The position numbers and the translations under genes are program-made. 10,637 nucleotides of DNA from RGIG1828 sp045536915 (lineage in GTDB: Bacteria; Bacillota; Clostridia; UMGS1810), in the NCBI GenBank assembly GCA_045536915.1, contig JAZSOL010000290.1, positions 1-10,637 of the forward strand, in the 5' to 3' direction. Position 1 is the first letter of the stretch. Each line of letters opens with the position of its first letter. Below the pieces are notes generated by a model. That model searched no databases, was not told the origin of the DNA, and saw only the letters and a program-made list of their open reading frames with translations. Positions 1 to 6,545 of the stretch are shown here, one piece after another.

Positions 1-39
1 TCTCAGCCGGAACTCCTGAATTAAATAATCCTTATAATG

Positions 40-141
40 AACAAAATTGACTTCGTCAATTAACTGTTCGCTTCGCTCACATTTTTATAAGGAAAATTTT
101 GTTGTTACAAGCAATTGCTGACGCAATTTCCTATGTAATAA
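40..141. repeat. 102-bp direct repeat, copy 1 (downstream of feoA)
   Basis: The 102 bases are repeated at 473-574, with one difference near position 84. The unit is made of small palindromes: AATTGAC/GTCAATT around TTC (46-62), a GCGAAGC-type motif read on the minus strand (about 68-78), and AATTGC/GCAATT around TGAC (113-128). An outer pair, AACAAAATT (40-48) with AATTTTGTT (95-103), could close the left part into a branched fold. There is no reading frame of note. It looks like a MITE- or REP-like intergenic repeat; the family is not recognised. Confidence 0.85.
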
Positions 142-215
142 GAAAGATTTTCCTTTATAACCAAATTCTCATAAGCAACTCGTTAGTTTTGGCTAACTCT
201 CCGCCAAAAAATATA

Positions 216-428
216 TCACACCGAAATCGCAGAAGCGAGATACTTGTCTATATTATATCTGCTGTCTTTAATAGAAACAACACATCCGCCGTTCATCCGC
301 GTTATAACAGTGATAGGTTCACCGCTATAGCATCCGAGAGTGAAAAGAAATTCGTTCAGTTCTTCATCATCTGTGTCTATTGCTTTGATGATATATTCAA
401 TTCCTTCCTTTGCTTCAGCCAATGTCAT
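216..428 (-). CDS. feoA: FeoA-family ferrous iron transport accessory protein
   Basis: A 70-residue protein matching the small SH3-like FeoA family, the cytosolic partner of the FeoB ferrous-iron permease. Visible hallmarks are the N-terminal MTLAEAKEG, then a DDEELNEFLFTLGC stretch, a PITVITRM strand and the C-terminal IKDSRYNIDKYLASAI typical of clostridial FeoA. The frame opens at a GTG (437), but the ATG at 428 is the better start: it begins the family's usual MTL sequence and sits 8 nt after a GTGAG Shine-Dalgarno-like motif (437-441). No feoB is in the window; it may lie to the left. The gene is bracketed by two 102-bp repeats. The likely promoter is the strong minus-strand one at 740-768, which would give a leader of about 300 nt. 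The family call is firm; its role in iron uptake here rests on the family. Confidence 0.88.
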   Translation of the reverse strand: MTLAEAKEGIEYIIKAIDTDDEELNEFLFTLGCYSGEPITVITRMNGGCVVSIKDSRYNIDKYLASAISV

Positions 429-472
429 AATAATCACTCACTTTCATAATGCAGATTCAAAACATCTTATGG

Positions 473-574
473 AACAAAATTGACTTCGTCAATTAACTGT
501 TCGCTTCGCTCACAATTTTATAAGGAAAATTTTGTTGTTACAAGCAATTGCTGACGCAATTTCCTATGTAATAA
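473..574. repeat. 102-bp direct repeat, copy 2 (upstream of feoA)
   Basis: Copy of 40-141 at an offset of 433 bases, with one mismatch, in the same orientation. It lies inside the presumed 5' untranslated region of feoA, so on the minus strand it would be transcribed and could fold into several short hairpins just ahead of the gene. The similarity continues weakly for another ten bases past the right end (AT-rich, ending in GATTT in both copies). Confidence 0.85.
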
Positions 575-589
575 AATAGATTTAATCAT

Positions 590-733
590 ATATTACAGCT
601 CACAACCCACAGAATGTGCCAAAAGCTCTGCCTTTGCGGTCCGTTGGAACCCGCCGGATCCAACACCTACCGAATTAATCAGCATTTACACGGAAAGACA
701 TACAAATCACATACAAGTTAGTCTTTGCTAACT
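590..733 (-). ncRNA. Candidate structured RNA or long feoA leader (family unknown)
   Basis: This stretch starts just downstream of a near-consensus minus-strand promoter and has no open frame on the minus strand. Read 5' to 3' on the minus strand it opens with a hairpin (AGTTAG/CTAACT, about 716-733). It then has a GUUGGA/UCCAAC stem (664-659 with 648-643) that can be extended by GGU/ACC across a two-base bulge, a CAAAG/CUUUUG stem (about 617-636), and a CACA-UUC-UGUG mini-hairpin (608-618). Base composition is clearly richer in GC than the flanking DNA. No U-tract terminator follows, so it may be the front of an mRNA reaching feoA at 428. I compared it from memory with common clostridial riboswitches, SRP RNA and tmRNA and saw no match. 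The 3' limit is a guess. Confidence 0.42.
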
Positions 734-739
734 ATAGAT

Positions 740-768
740 ATAATACCATCACTCCCCCGCTTTGTCAA
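740..768 (-). promoter_or_regulatory. Strong SigA-type promoter, minus strand
   Basis: TTGACA (768-763) and TATTAT (745-740) separated by exactly 17 bases on the minus strand. Transcription would start near 733, at the first base of a hairpin. It reads toward the structured region and feoA and away from the PHP gene. Confidence 0.75.
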
Positions 769-855
769 CGTTTAAAGTACAATAAATCTATTTTTTTACA
801 TATTTCACAACATTTTTTTCCATCTTATATTTTTTTGTGTGTATTTTACAAACAT

Positions 856-884
856 ATATTTTTAATACACATTATTAAAAATAT
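856..884. repeat. 12-bp AT-only palindrome upstream of the PHP gene
   Basis: ATATTTTTAATA (856-867) and its exact complement TATTAAAAATAT (873-884) are separated by CACAT. A second, smaller inverted repeat, GTGTATT/AATACAC, overlaps it. It lies about 25 bases upstream of the -35 box of the PHP gene promoter, a position where an operator or an upstream AT-rich element could act. It could also simply reflect AT-rich DNA. Confidence 0.4.
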
Positions 885-909
885 TATTGCCGAAAATGAC
901 TTGCGCAGA

Positions 910-938
910 TTGAAAACTATTAAATTTTATGCAATAAT
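910..938 (+). promoter_or_regulatory. Possible promoter of the PHP gene
   Basis: TTGAAA (910-915) and AATAAT (933-938) with a 17-base spacer, followed 17 bases later by the GGGAGG ribosome binding site. The -10 box is weak, so this is tentative. Confidence 0.4.
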
Positions 939-970
939 AACACTATAAATTCAACCGGGAGGTATATTAA

Positions 971-1708
971 ATGAAAAAAAGTGCAGAATTTAAAAAACAA
1001 CTTTCCGAAACCTACAAATACCGCATAGAGCTCCATGCACACACGTCGCCCGTGAGCCGTTGCAGTCAGATTGAACCTGAGAAAATGGCAAAGATATATT
1101 CCGAAAAAAACTATGACGGTATTGTTATAACAAACCACTTCACAAACGACGAAGTTGAGCTTTTTGAACTCAACAAAGAGGATTATATAAAAAGATATAT
1201 CAACGACTACGAAGAAACAAAGCTCCACGGAGAGAAACACGGTCTGAAAGTGTATCTCGGTGCTGAAATCCGTTTTACTGAAAACTCAAACGACTATCTT
1301 CTCTACGGAGTTGACACCGACATACTTTCAAAATGCTTTGATTATCTGAAAAAAGGTATTGAAAAATTCAGAAAAGAAGTGAAGCTTGCAGACACTTTGT
1401 TTGTGCAGGCGCATCCGTTCAGAAACAATATGACGCAAATAGACCCGGCTCTTCTCGACGGTATGGAAATATTCAATATGCACCCGGGTCACAATTCACG
1501 CATAGGCATCTGCACACGTTACGCCTTTGATAACAACATACCCGTAATGACCGTTGGAAGCGATTTTCACCACCCGGATATAGGCCACGAAGCCGTTTCG
1601 GCTCTGCGCACTAAAACTCTTCCGGCGGATTCGTTTGAGCTTGCAAAAATTTTGAAATCGGGAGATTATCTGTTTGAAATCGGAGAACATTCAATAGTTA
1701 TCCCGTGA
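971..1708 (+). CDS. PHP-domain metal-dependent phosphoesterase
   Basis: A 245-residue single-domain protein of the PHP (polymerase and histidinol phosphatase) superfamily. The metal-binding pattern can be followed: HAH at residues 22-24, TNH at 54-56, the glutamate of GAE at 99, HPF at 148-150 and DFHHP at 198-202. These correspond to the histidine and acidic ligands of the usual trinuclear site. Such stand-alone proteins hydrolyse phosphoesters (histidinol phosphate, nucleotides or sugar phosphates); the substrate cannot be told from sequence. The ATG start is set by a GGGAGG site about 8 bases upstream. It is the only protein gene on the plus strand in the window and converges on the epimerase gene. 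It is too short for a DNA polymerase or PolX. The domain call is firm, the substrate unknown. Confidence 0.85.
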   Translation: MKKSAEFKKQLSETYKYRIELHAHTSPVSRCSQIEPEKMAKIYSEKNYDGIVITNHFTNDEVELFELNKEDYIKRYINDYEETKLHGEKHGLKVYLGAEIRFTENSNDYLLYGVDTDILSKCFDYLKKGIEKFRKEVKLADTLFVQAHPFRNNMTQIDPALLDGMEIFNMHPGHNSRIGICTRYAFDNNIPVMTVGSDFHHPDIGHEAVSALRTKTLPADSFELAKILKSGDYLFEIGEHSIVIP

Positions 1709-1751
1709 ATTAAAAATATTTTTCAACAGCAAGAGGCTGCAGCAAAATCAG

Positions 1752-1771
1752 AAATTATGCAATAATTTTTT
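1752..1771. terminator. Weak AT-only terminator between convergent genes
   Basis: AAATTAT (1752-1758), a GCA loop, ATAATTT (1762-1768), then T's to 1771. It lies between the PHP stop and the epimerase stop and overlaps the last epimerase codon. The stem has no GC pair, so it is a weak candidate. Confidence 0.35.
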
Positions 1772-2621
1772 AATACAAAGTAATAACATGCTTCATTTCA
1801 TGTTCTTCTCCGGAATCAAGGCAGAAGATTCCATCCTTTTCTTTAAGCTCGTATGAGCTATCCACTCTGTCGGGAAGCTTGCTCCAGGGTTCAATACACA
1901 CATACCCGTTAAAAGGAACAGCCCAAACAAGAAGATGGTCAAAATCAGAAAACTCAACTTTTGCTTTTTTGCCCGTGTTTTTATTTATGAGATACACATA
2001 TCCACTCTCAGGATTTTCATATATAACGGTTATATCCCCCTCAAAAAGCGCCTCGCTCAGTTTCAACACACTGTGACCGTCTGCAACGCCAAGATTTTCA
2101 GGCGCAACATCACGGCTCTGTATGACGGGGGTTTTCGGTTCGGCTTTTTCAAAATGAATTTCGTATTCATCAAGACCCTCAGGACACAGATAGCCTTCGT
2201 GGGAACCTACGGAAAAATACATTTTATCATTTCCCGTATTAACCGTTTTATATCTGACATCTATTGTGTCTTTGGATAATTCATATGAAACATAGAAATC
2301 AAAATCAAAAGGATATATTTTTCTTGTTTGCTCATTCGATTTCAATTTAAAAACAGCTTTTTCGTTTTCACTGCACACAACCTCAAATTCACTGTCCATT
2401 GCAAAACCGTGAATTTTCATAGGATAAAAAACTCCATCGGCACAATACTTTTTGTCTCTCGATCTTCCGCAAAACGGAAAAAGAACAGGTGCATGGTCTT
2501 CCCATTCGGGTCCGCTCTGATGAAGTCTTTCAACGCCGTTGGTTTTAAGGCTTATCATTTCAGCACCCTTGGTGTTGATTGTTATATCAAAAAAATCATT
2601 TCCGATTTTCAAAATGCTCAT
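1770..2621 (-). CDS. Aldose 1-epimerase (mutarotase) family protein
   Basis: A 283-residue protein of the GalM-like beta-sandwich superfamily, nearest in style to the shorter LacX/YihR-like aldose 1-epimerases that interconvert alpha and beta anomers of sugars in the cytoplasm. Diagnostic pieces are GAEMISLK (19-26), the APVLFPFCGR block (44-53), the histidine of IHGFAMDSEF (70-79), the probable catalytic histidine in VGSHEGYLCP (138-147) and the general-base glutamate in CIEPW (242-246). The ATG is supported by AAGGAG (about 2631-2636) 9 bases upstream, and by a promoter at 2660-2689. It stands alone, with no sugar kinase or transporter beside it, so the sugar is unknown. Family assignment is solid; activity on galactose or glucose is inferred. 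Confidence 0.87.
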   Translation of the reverse strand: MSILKIGNDFFDITINTKGAEMISLKTNGVERLHQSGPEWEDHAPVLFPFCGRSRDKKYCADGVFYPMKIHGFAMDSEFEVVCSENEKAVFKLKSNEQTRKIYPFDFDFYVSYELSKDTIDVRYKTVNTGNDKMYFSVGSHEGYLCPEGLDEYEIHFEKAEPKTPVIQSRDVAPENLGVADGHSVLKLSEALFEGDITVIYENPESGYVYLINKNTGKKAKVEFSDFDHLLVWAVPFNGYVCIEPWSKLPDRVDSSYELKEKDGIFCLDSGEEHEMKHVITLY

Positions 2622-2659
2622 TATATCAATCTCCTTAAGTTTTTCATGATTTTAATATG

Positions 2660-2689
2660 ATTATAGCACGCATATGCATGTAAAATCAA
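2660..2689 (-). promoter_or_regulatory. Promoter of the aldose epimerase gene
   Basis: TTGATT (2689-2684) and a perfect TATAAT (2665-2660) with an 18-base spacer on the minus strand. The expected start is around 2653, which leaves a leader of about 30 nt that includes the AAGGAG ribosome binding site. Confidence 0.7.
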
Positions 2690-2735
2690 TACGAAGTTTT
2701 TTGAGTTTCACAATTTTTTCAGGATAGCCGTCACA

Positions 2736-2838
2736 AGATAATCCGAACTCGCCTTAAACTTTACATTCTACTCGCAGGGCAGGGGCTTTTATCTGCCACC
2801 TTGCTCCGGCGAGGAAGGTTTTCACACCATCATTATCT
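2736..2838. other. Nested inverted-repeat element, unexplained
   Basis: Three complementary pairs sit inside one another: AGATAAT (2736-2742) with ATTATCT (2832-2838), CTCGC (2771-2775) with GCGAG (2809-2813), and GGCAG (2778-2782) with CTGCC (2793-2797). CTCGCC (2748-2753) competes for the same GGCGAG. The stretch is much richer in GC than its surroundings and holds no gene. It lies downstream of the terminator of the RCC1-repeat gene and upstream of the epimerase promoter, so neither mRNA should include it. It could be an independent small RNA or a mobile intergenic repeat; the strand cannot be decided. Confidence 0.4.
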
Positions 2839-2841
2839 GCC

Positions 2842-2883
2842 AAAAAAAACGGAAGAAAATCCCATTACCCGAGATTTCTTCCG
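2842..2883 (-). terminator. Factor-independent terminator after the RCC1-repeat gene
   Basis: On the minus strand CGGAAGAAATC (2883-2873) pairs with GATTTTCTTCCG (2861-2850), one base bulged, followed by eight T's (2849-2842). It begins about 9 bases after the stop codon of the gene. Confidence 0.88.
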
Positions 2884-2891
2884 GTTTTGTT

Positions 2892-4748
2892 TTATTTAGA
2901 TGCAATATTCAGCCAACCCGACGAATAGCACTGACCTTTACTGTTGTCGCCGGTTGCCACAACTTTTCCGTCGGCACAAAGCGCAACTGTGTAGCCGTCG
3001 CCAACGCTCACCGTCACAACATCTTTCCAGTTCCACACATTTGTTTCGCCCATATTATTTGTTCCGACTGCAACAACCGTTCCGTCTTTTTTTATTGCAA
3101 CCGTATGGGTTGAGGATGTGGCAACATACACAATATCGCGCCAGTATCCTATTCCGGATAGTGCGTAGTAATTATCGCCCGTCGACACAACTGTTCCGTC
3201 TGATTTTAGTCCGACAGTGTGTCTGTCGCCGGCTGAAATCTGGATTATATTTCTCCATCCCGAAACATTACACTGACCGTATTCATTACTTCCAACCGCC
3301 ACAACCGTGCCGTCATTTCTGAGAGCCACACTGTGGTATGCTCCTGCGGCTATTGATTTAACATTAGTCCACGAATAAACATCACACTGACCGTATGCGT
3401 TATTTCCAACAGCAACAGCGGTTCTTCCGCTTGTTCTTGCAAGAGTATGCTCCTTACCTGCTTTAACTTCAACAATGTTTTTAAACACATTCACATTGCA
3501 CTGCCCCGAAGCATTGCTTCCGGATGCAATCATAGTGCCGTCTCTTCTTAAGCCCACGGAATGATTTCCGTTTGCAGAAATTGCAGTTATATTAATCCAG
3601 TTTCCGATATCGCTCTTTCCGTAGTCATTGCTTCCAACCGCCACAACCGTGCCGTTTTTCCTTAAGCCTGCAACATGGTCGCTTCCGGCGCTGAGATACG
3701 CGCAAGCTTTTTGAGATACCTCTGTGAGTTTACGGCGTGAGTCGGAGTAATTTCCAAGACTTCTGAATCCTTTATATGCCGCAAACAAATCATTGGAAGA
3801 AAGGCTCTTAACAGCACTTTGATAACCAATTTCATTTGGCGACGGCATAGCATCAACACCATTTTCCGAAACAACATTATCGGAAGCCACCGAAACATCC
3901 GAAACCACGGATATATCCGGAATTGCATCAGAGGTAGCAATCGCCTCTGCATCAGATTCAATAACAATCTCAGAATCAGACATCACAGCAATTCCATCGC
4001 TATGCACACCGTCTGACAATATTTCCGCCATACCATCAACCGCATTTTCCGTCTGAGACTCACTGCGGTGACCCGGCAGATATATAAAATAATACACAGA
4101 AAAAACAACTGCCGCCGCAACAATCAGGCACAACACAAGCGTGAGCACGCTTTTTGATGATTTTTTGCCTTTGTTAGCGGATTTTTCAACTGTTTTTTTA
4201 GATTTTTCCGCTTTGTCCGAATTTTTCTTTTCGGATTTTTCGGTTTTTTCAGATTTTTTCGTTTTATCGGTTTTAACAGTATTTACCGCAATTTTTTCAG
4301 TTGGCTTGTTTTTACTCTTGTTTTTCTTGCCATTTGCTTTATTTACACTATCGGTTTTACCTTTTGGTTCAGGCTTTGTTTTATTCTCCTCAACAGGTGC
4401 AGAATCATCAGTTTTCTTCACTTGTGCTTCAGAAACCTTGTTTTCTTCTTTTTCGATGCTTTTTTCTTCTGCGCTGTCATTTTCTGTTTCGGCTTTTTCG
4501 GGCTCTTTGATTTCCTCTGCGCTATTTACAGGTTCGGCATTACCAACAGTTTCTTCTACCGTTGCAACAAAAGCAGCATACTTTTCCTCACAAACCCATA
4601 CTTCCTTTTTGGAATCCTCACCGCAATTCGGACACATCTCACCGCCGAATGGATTTTCGCACGCCGGACACTTACGCCCGTTAAAGCAAATCAGACACAC
4701 CGATGCATTTTCAATATTCTTATTTTTACAAACCGGACAAATCCACAT
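2892..4748 (-). CDS. Zinc-ribbon, single-membrane-span, RCC1-repeat protein
   Basis: Function unknown. Counting from the ATG at 4748 it has 618 residues in four parts. (1) Two zinc ribbons at about 1-45, with cysteine pairs CPVC, CLIC, CPAC and CPNC. (2) A long Lys/Glu/Ser-rich disordered stretch to about 198. (3) One membrane span at about 201-224 (LTLVLCLIVAAAVVF). (4) A Ser/Asp-rich linker, a short helical LGNYSDSRRK segment, and seven RCC1-type repeats of about 38 residues with the core DGTVVAVGSNxYGQC, which should form a beta-propeller. Ribbons would be cytoplasmic and the propeller outside. The frame also opens with a GTG at 4760, but the ATG has GGTGA 8 bases upstream. It follows the oxidoreductase gene by 33 bases and may be co-transcribed. 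RCC1 here implies fold, not nucleotide exchange. Confidence 0.85.
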   Translation of the reverse strand: MWICPVCKNKNIENASVCLICFNGRKCPACENPFGGEMCPNCGEDSKKEVWVCEEKYAAFVATVEETVGNAEPVNSAEEIKEPEKAETENDSAEEKSIEKEENKVSEAQVKKTDDSAPVEENKTKPEPKGKTDSVNKANGKKNKSKNKPTEKIAVNTVKTDKTKKSEKTEKSEKKNSDKAEKSKKTVEKSANKGKKSSKSVLTLVLCLIVAAAVVFSVYYFIYLPGHRSESQTENAVDGMAEILSDGVHSDGIAVMSDSEIVIESDAEAIATSDAIPDISVVSDVSVASDNVVSENGVDAMPSPNEIGYQSAVKSLSSNDLFAAYKGFRSLGNYSDSRRKLTEVSQKACAYLSAGSDHVAGLRKNGTVVAVGSNDYGKSDIGNWINITAISANGNHSVGLRRDGTMIASGSNASGQCNVNVFKNIVEVKAGKEHTLARTSGRTAVAVGNNAYGQCDVYSWTNVKSIAAGAYHSVALRNDGTVVAVGSNEYGQCNVSGWRNIIQISAGDRHTVGLKSDGTVVSTGDNYYALSGIGYWRDIVYVATSSTHTVAIKKDGTVVAVGTNNMGETNVWNWKDVVTVSVGDGYTVALCADGKVVATGDNSKGQCYSSGWLNIASK

Positions 4749-4781
4749 AATATCATTCACCCAAATTAATTAATATCAGAT

Positions 4782-5846
4782 TTAAATATCTGTTTTTATT
4801 GCATTTCCAGTGCGTGCGCTTTCAAAAGCAGCTTCCATCACCTTAATAACTCTGAGCACCTGAGCCGGAGTTAGGGTGAGTTCGGCTTTACCCTCAACCG
4901 CATCTATAAACTGGTCATACACAACCGTGAGGTCGTCTGTTACATCATCAGGACATTCAAGTTCCGTAACCTTTATGCTATCTTCACTTCTCGGTGCCAT
5001 TGTTTTTGACGGCCCCACTTTATTTGATGCAATGGTAACACCCCAGCTATCCTCACGGTCTATGGGATTTACAACCTTTCCGGTTGCTTCCCAGCCGTCT
5101 ATCTGCAATGTACCATCGCTTCCGAGAACATACCATCTCGGATGTGAAATATAGTTGTTTGTTGAAACCTCCAAAAGAGCAGTGAGTCCGCTCTGGAACG
5201 TGAGAAGAAGTCTGAAATTATCATCAACTTCATCATAGTGCACACTATACATCTTGCAGTACACATCCGAAACTTTCTCATCTATCATAAAGAGAATCTG
5301 GTCTATAATATGTACGCCCCAGTCGAGCATCATTCCGCCACCCTTTTCTTTTTGGGTACGCCAGCCTGCCGGAAGACCTCTCGAGCCCTCAACTCTTGAT
5401 TCAATATGATACACATCGCCTATCATACCCGCTTCAACTGCACGCATAACATTCACGAAATCGCGATTTGTTCTTCTGTTTTGCATACCGGTAAACACCT
5501 TACCGCATTTTTGCGCAACTTCGCATATATCAAGGAAATCCTTGCTTGTAACCGTAACCGGTTTTTCACACAAAACGTGCTTTCCGCTTTCGAGCGCTCT
5601 TATGCAAAGTTCCTTATGGGCATCGTTGGTTGTTGCCACAACAACCATATCAACCTCAGGGTCAGACATAAGCTCTTCTGCCGAAGAATATGTATTCCAT
5701 CCGTTTTCCTTAGCCGCCTCTATTCGGGCAGGGTCTATATCATAAATACCTCTTACATTTGCTCTTTCATAAAACTTAAGAACTTTATCAACATGGATAC
5801 CGGCCATTCCGCCGTATCCGAATATACCAACATTTAATGCTTTCAT
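4782..5846 (-). CDS. Gfo/Idh/MocA-family NAD(P)-dependent oxidoreductase
   Basis: A 354-residue cytoplasmic dehydrogenase. The N-terminal Rossmann fold carries GIFGYGGMAG (8-17), then VVVATTNDAH and the family's EKP motif (94-96), whose lysine is normally catalytic. The C-terminal half has LDWGVHIID (174-182), matching the substrate-side D-x-x-x-H signature. Members oxidise or reduce sugars, inositols and similar polyols; the substrate is not readable here. The frame is open to 5894, but the ATG at 5846 is chosen because the fold begins there and because the promoter at 5885-5913 would start transcription inside the longer version. The best ribosome site, AGGAAGG, is about 13 bases upstream, rather far. 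It is the likely first gene of a unit with the RCC1-repeat protein. Length is normal for the family. Confidence 0.9.
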   Translation of the reverse strand: MKALNVGIFGYGGMAGIHVDKVLKFYERANVRGIYDIDPARIEAAKENGWNTYSSAEELMSDPEVDMVVVATTNDAHKELCIRALESGKHVLCEKPVTVTSKDFLDICEVAQKCGKVFTGMQNRRTNRDFVNVMRAVEAGMIGDVYHIESRVEGSRGLPAGWRTQKEKGGGMMLDWGVHIIDQILFMIDEKVSDVYCKMYSVHYDEVDDNFRLLLTFQSGLTALLEVSTNNYISHPRWYVLGSDGTLQIDGWEATGKVVNPIDREDSWGVTIASNKVGPSKTMAPRSEDSIKVTELECPDDVTDDLTVVYDQFIDAVEGKAELTLTPAQVLRVIKVMEAAFESARTGNAIKTDI

Positions 5847-5884
5847 TGAAAACACCATACCTTCCTGAATATATACACTATTTA

Positions 5885-5913
5885 ATACTAACACTGTTTA
5901 CCATTTTTTTCAA
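5885..5913 (-). promoter_or_regulatory. Promoter of the Gfo/Idh/MocA gene
   Basis: TTGAAA (5913-5908) and TAGTAT (5890-5885) with a 17-base spacer on the minus strand. The predicted start near 5878 supports the internal ATG at 5846 as the real start codon of the gene. Confidence 0.6.
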
Positions 5914-5954
5914 CCGAATAAACAGGAATGTAACAATACTGTAAAGACATTAAT

Positions 5955-6545
5955 CTATAGTTTCAGTAATATTCCGATTATTGCCGCAGGAATTATGAGA
6001 AAAACCGGATGACATTTCACAAACTTTGAAAAAACAAAAAACACCGCAAACATAATAACTGCTTCAACACTCACAAGCTCAAATATTTTCGCTGTTTTTC
6101 CAAAAAGCTCACTGTTGAGGCACGCGCCTGAAAAAACTGATATTGCCGCCGAAGCTATCATTCCGCACACTGTGGGTCTGAGTGCTTCAAATGAATCCTT
6201 AACCAACACACTCGAGCTGAACCTGTTGAGAAATTTTGCAACAATAAGAATGATTATCAGCGACGGCAACACAAGAGCCAGGGTTGCACAAGCCGCTCCC
6301 AAAACCCCAAACCACATACTTCCGAGACTGCTTCCGGCATTAAATCCGGCATATGTTGCCATATTAACCCCTATAGGCCCCGGAGTGGATTCCGAAACAG
6401 CTATCATATCGCTCATCATTGATGCATCAAGCCAGTTGTATCTCTGTGCAATATCATACAAAAACGGCAATGTTGCAAGACCTCCGCCAACTGCAAAAAG
6501 ACCGGTTTTGAAAAACTCAATAATAAGATAAACAAAAACCATCAT
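5955..6545 (-). CDS. CHR-family (chromate-type) transporter, second half-size subunit
   Basis: A 196-residue, very hydrophobic membrane protein of the short-chain CHR family, in which two half-size proteins from adjacent genes together make one transporter. The N-terminal FKTGLFAVGGGLATLPFL and the ESTPGPIGVNMATYAGF block are the family's signature glycine/proline motifs; about six hydrophobic segments follow. The first ATG overlaps the stop of the upstream subunit by four bases (ATGA, 6542-6545), and GGTGAG precedes it, so translation is probably coupled. The family is known for chromate efflux by proton antiport, but many gut anaerobes carry it without known chromate exposure, so the natural substrate (perhaps sulfate or another oxyanion) is open. 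I see no clear terminator after it. Confidence 0.88.
   Translation of the reverse strand: MMVFVYLIIEFFKTGLFAVGGGLATLPFLYDIAQRYNWLDASMMSDMIAVSESTPGPIGVNMATYAGFNAGSSLGSMWFGVLGAACATLALVLPSLIIILIVAKFLNRFSSSVLVKDSFEALRPTVCGMIASAAISVFSGACLNSELFGKTAKIFELVSVEAVIMFAVFFVFSKFVKCHPVFLIIPAAIIGILLKL

Noticed and set aside
2..11. Ten bases at the left edge that match the inverted D-arm fragment at 9735-9744 (reverse complement)
   Set aside because: A ten-base match with no further extension is too short to claim a tRNA fragment or a link between the two ends.
99..449. Plus-strand 116-codon frame across repeat 1 and feoA
   Set aside because: It is the antisense of the clearly recognisable feoA, starts inside a repeat and resembles no protein.
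40..574. CRISPR array
   Set aside because: Only two copies of a 102-bp repeat, with a gene between them and no spacer series.
590..733. 6S RNA, SRP RNA, tmRNA, T-box or a known riboswitch
   Set aside because: No conserved core of SRP RNA, tmRNA, T-box, TPP, cobalamin, NiCo or similar was seen, and the two ends do not pair into the long closed rod expected of 6S RNA. 6S RNA cannot be excluded without a covariance search.
3294..3654. DNA tandem repeats in the 3' part of the RCC1-repeat gene as a separate element
   Set aside because: They are the coding repeats of the propeller and are accounted for by the protein.
4141..4773. Plus-strand 210-codon frame with many hydrophobic and serine residues
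   Set aside because: It is the mirror of the lysine/glutamate-rich linker of the RCC1-repeat protein; Lys and Glu codons read backward as Phe, Leu and Ser.
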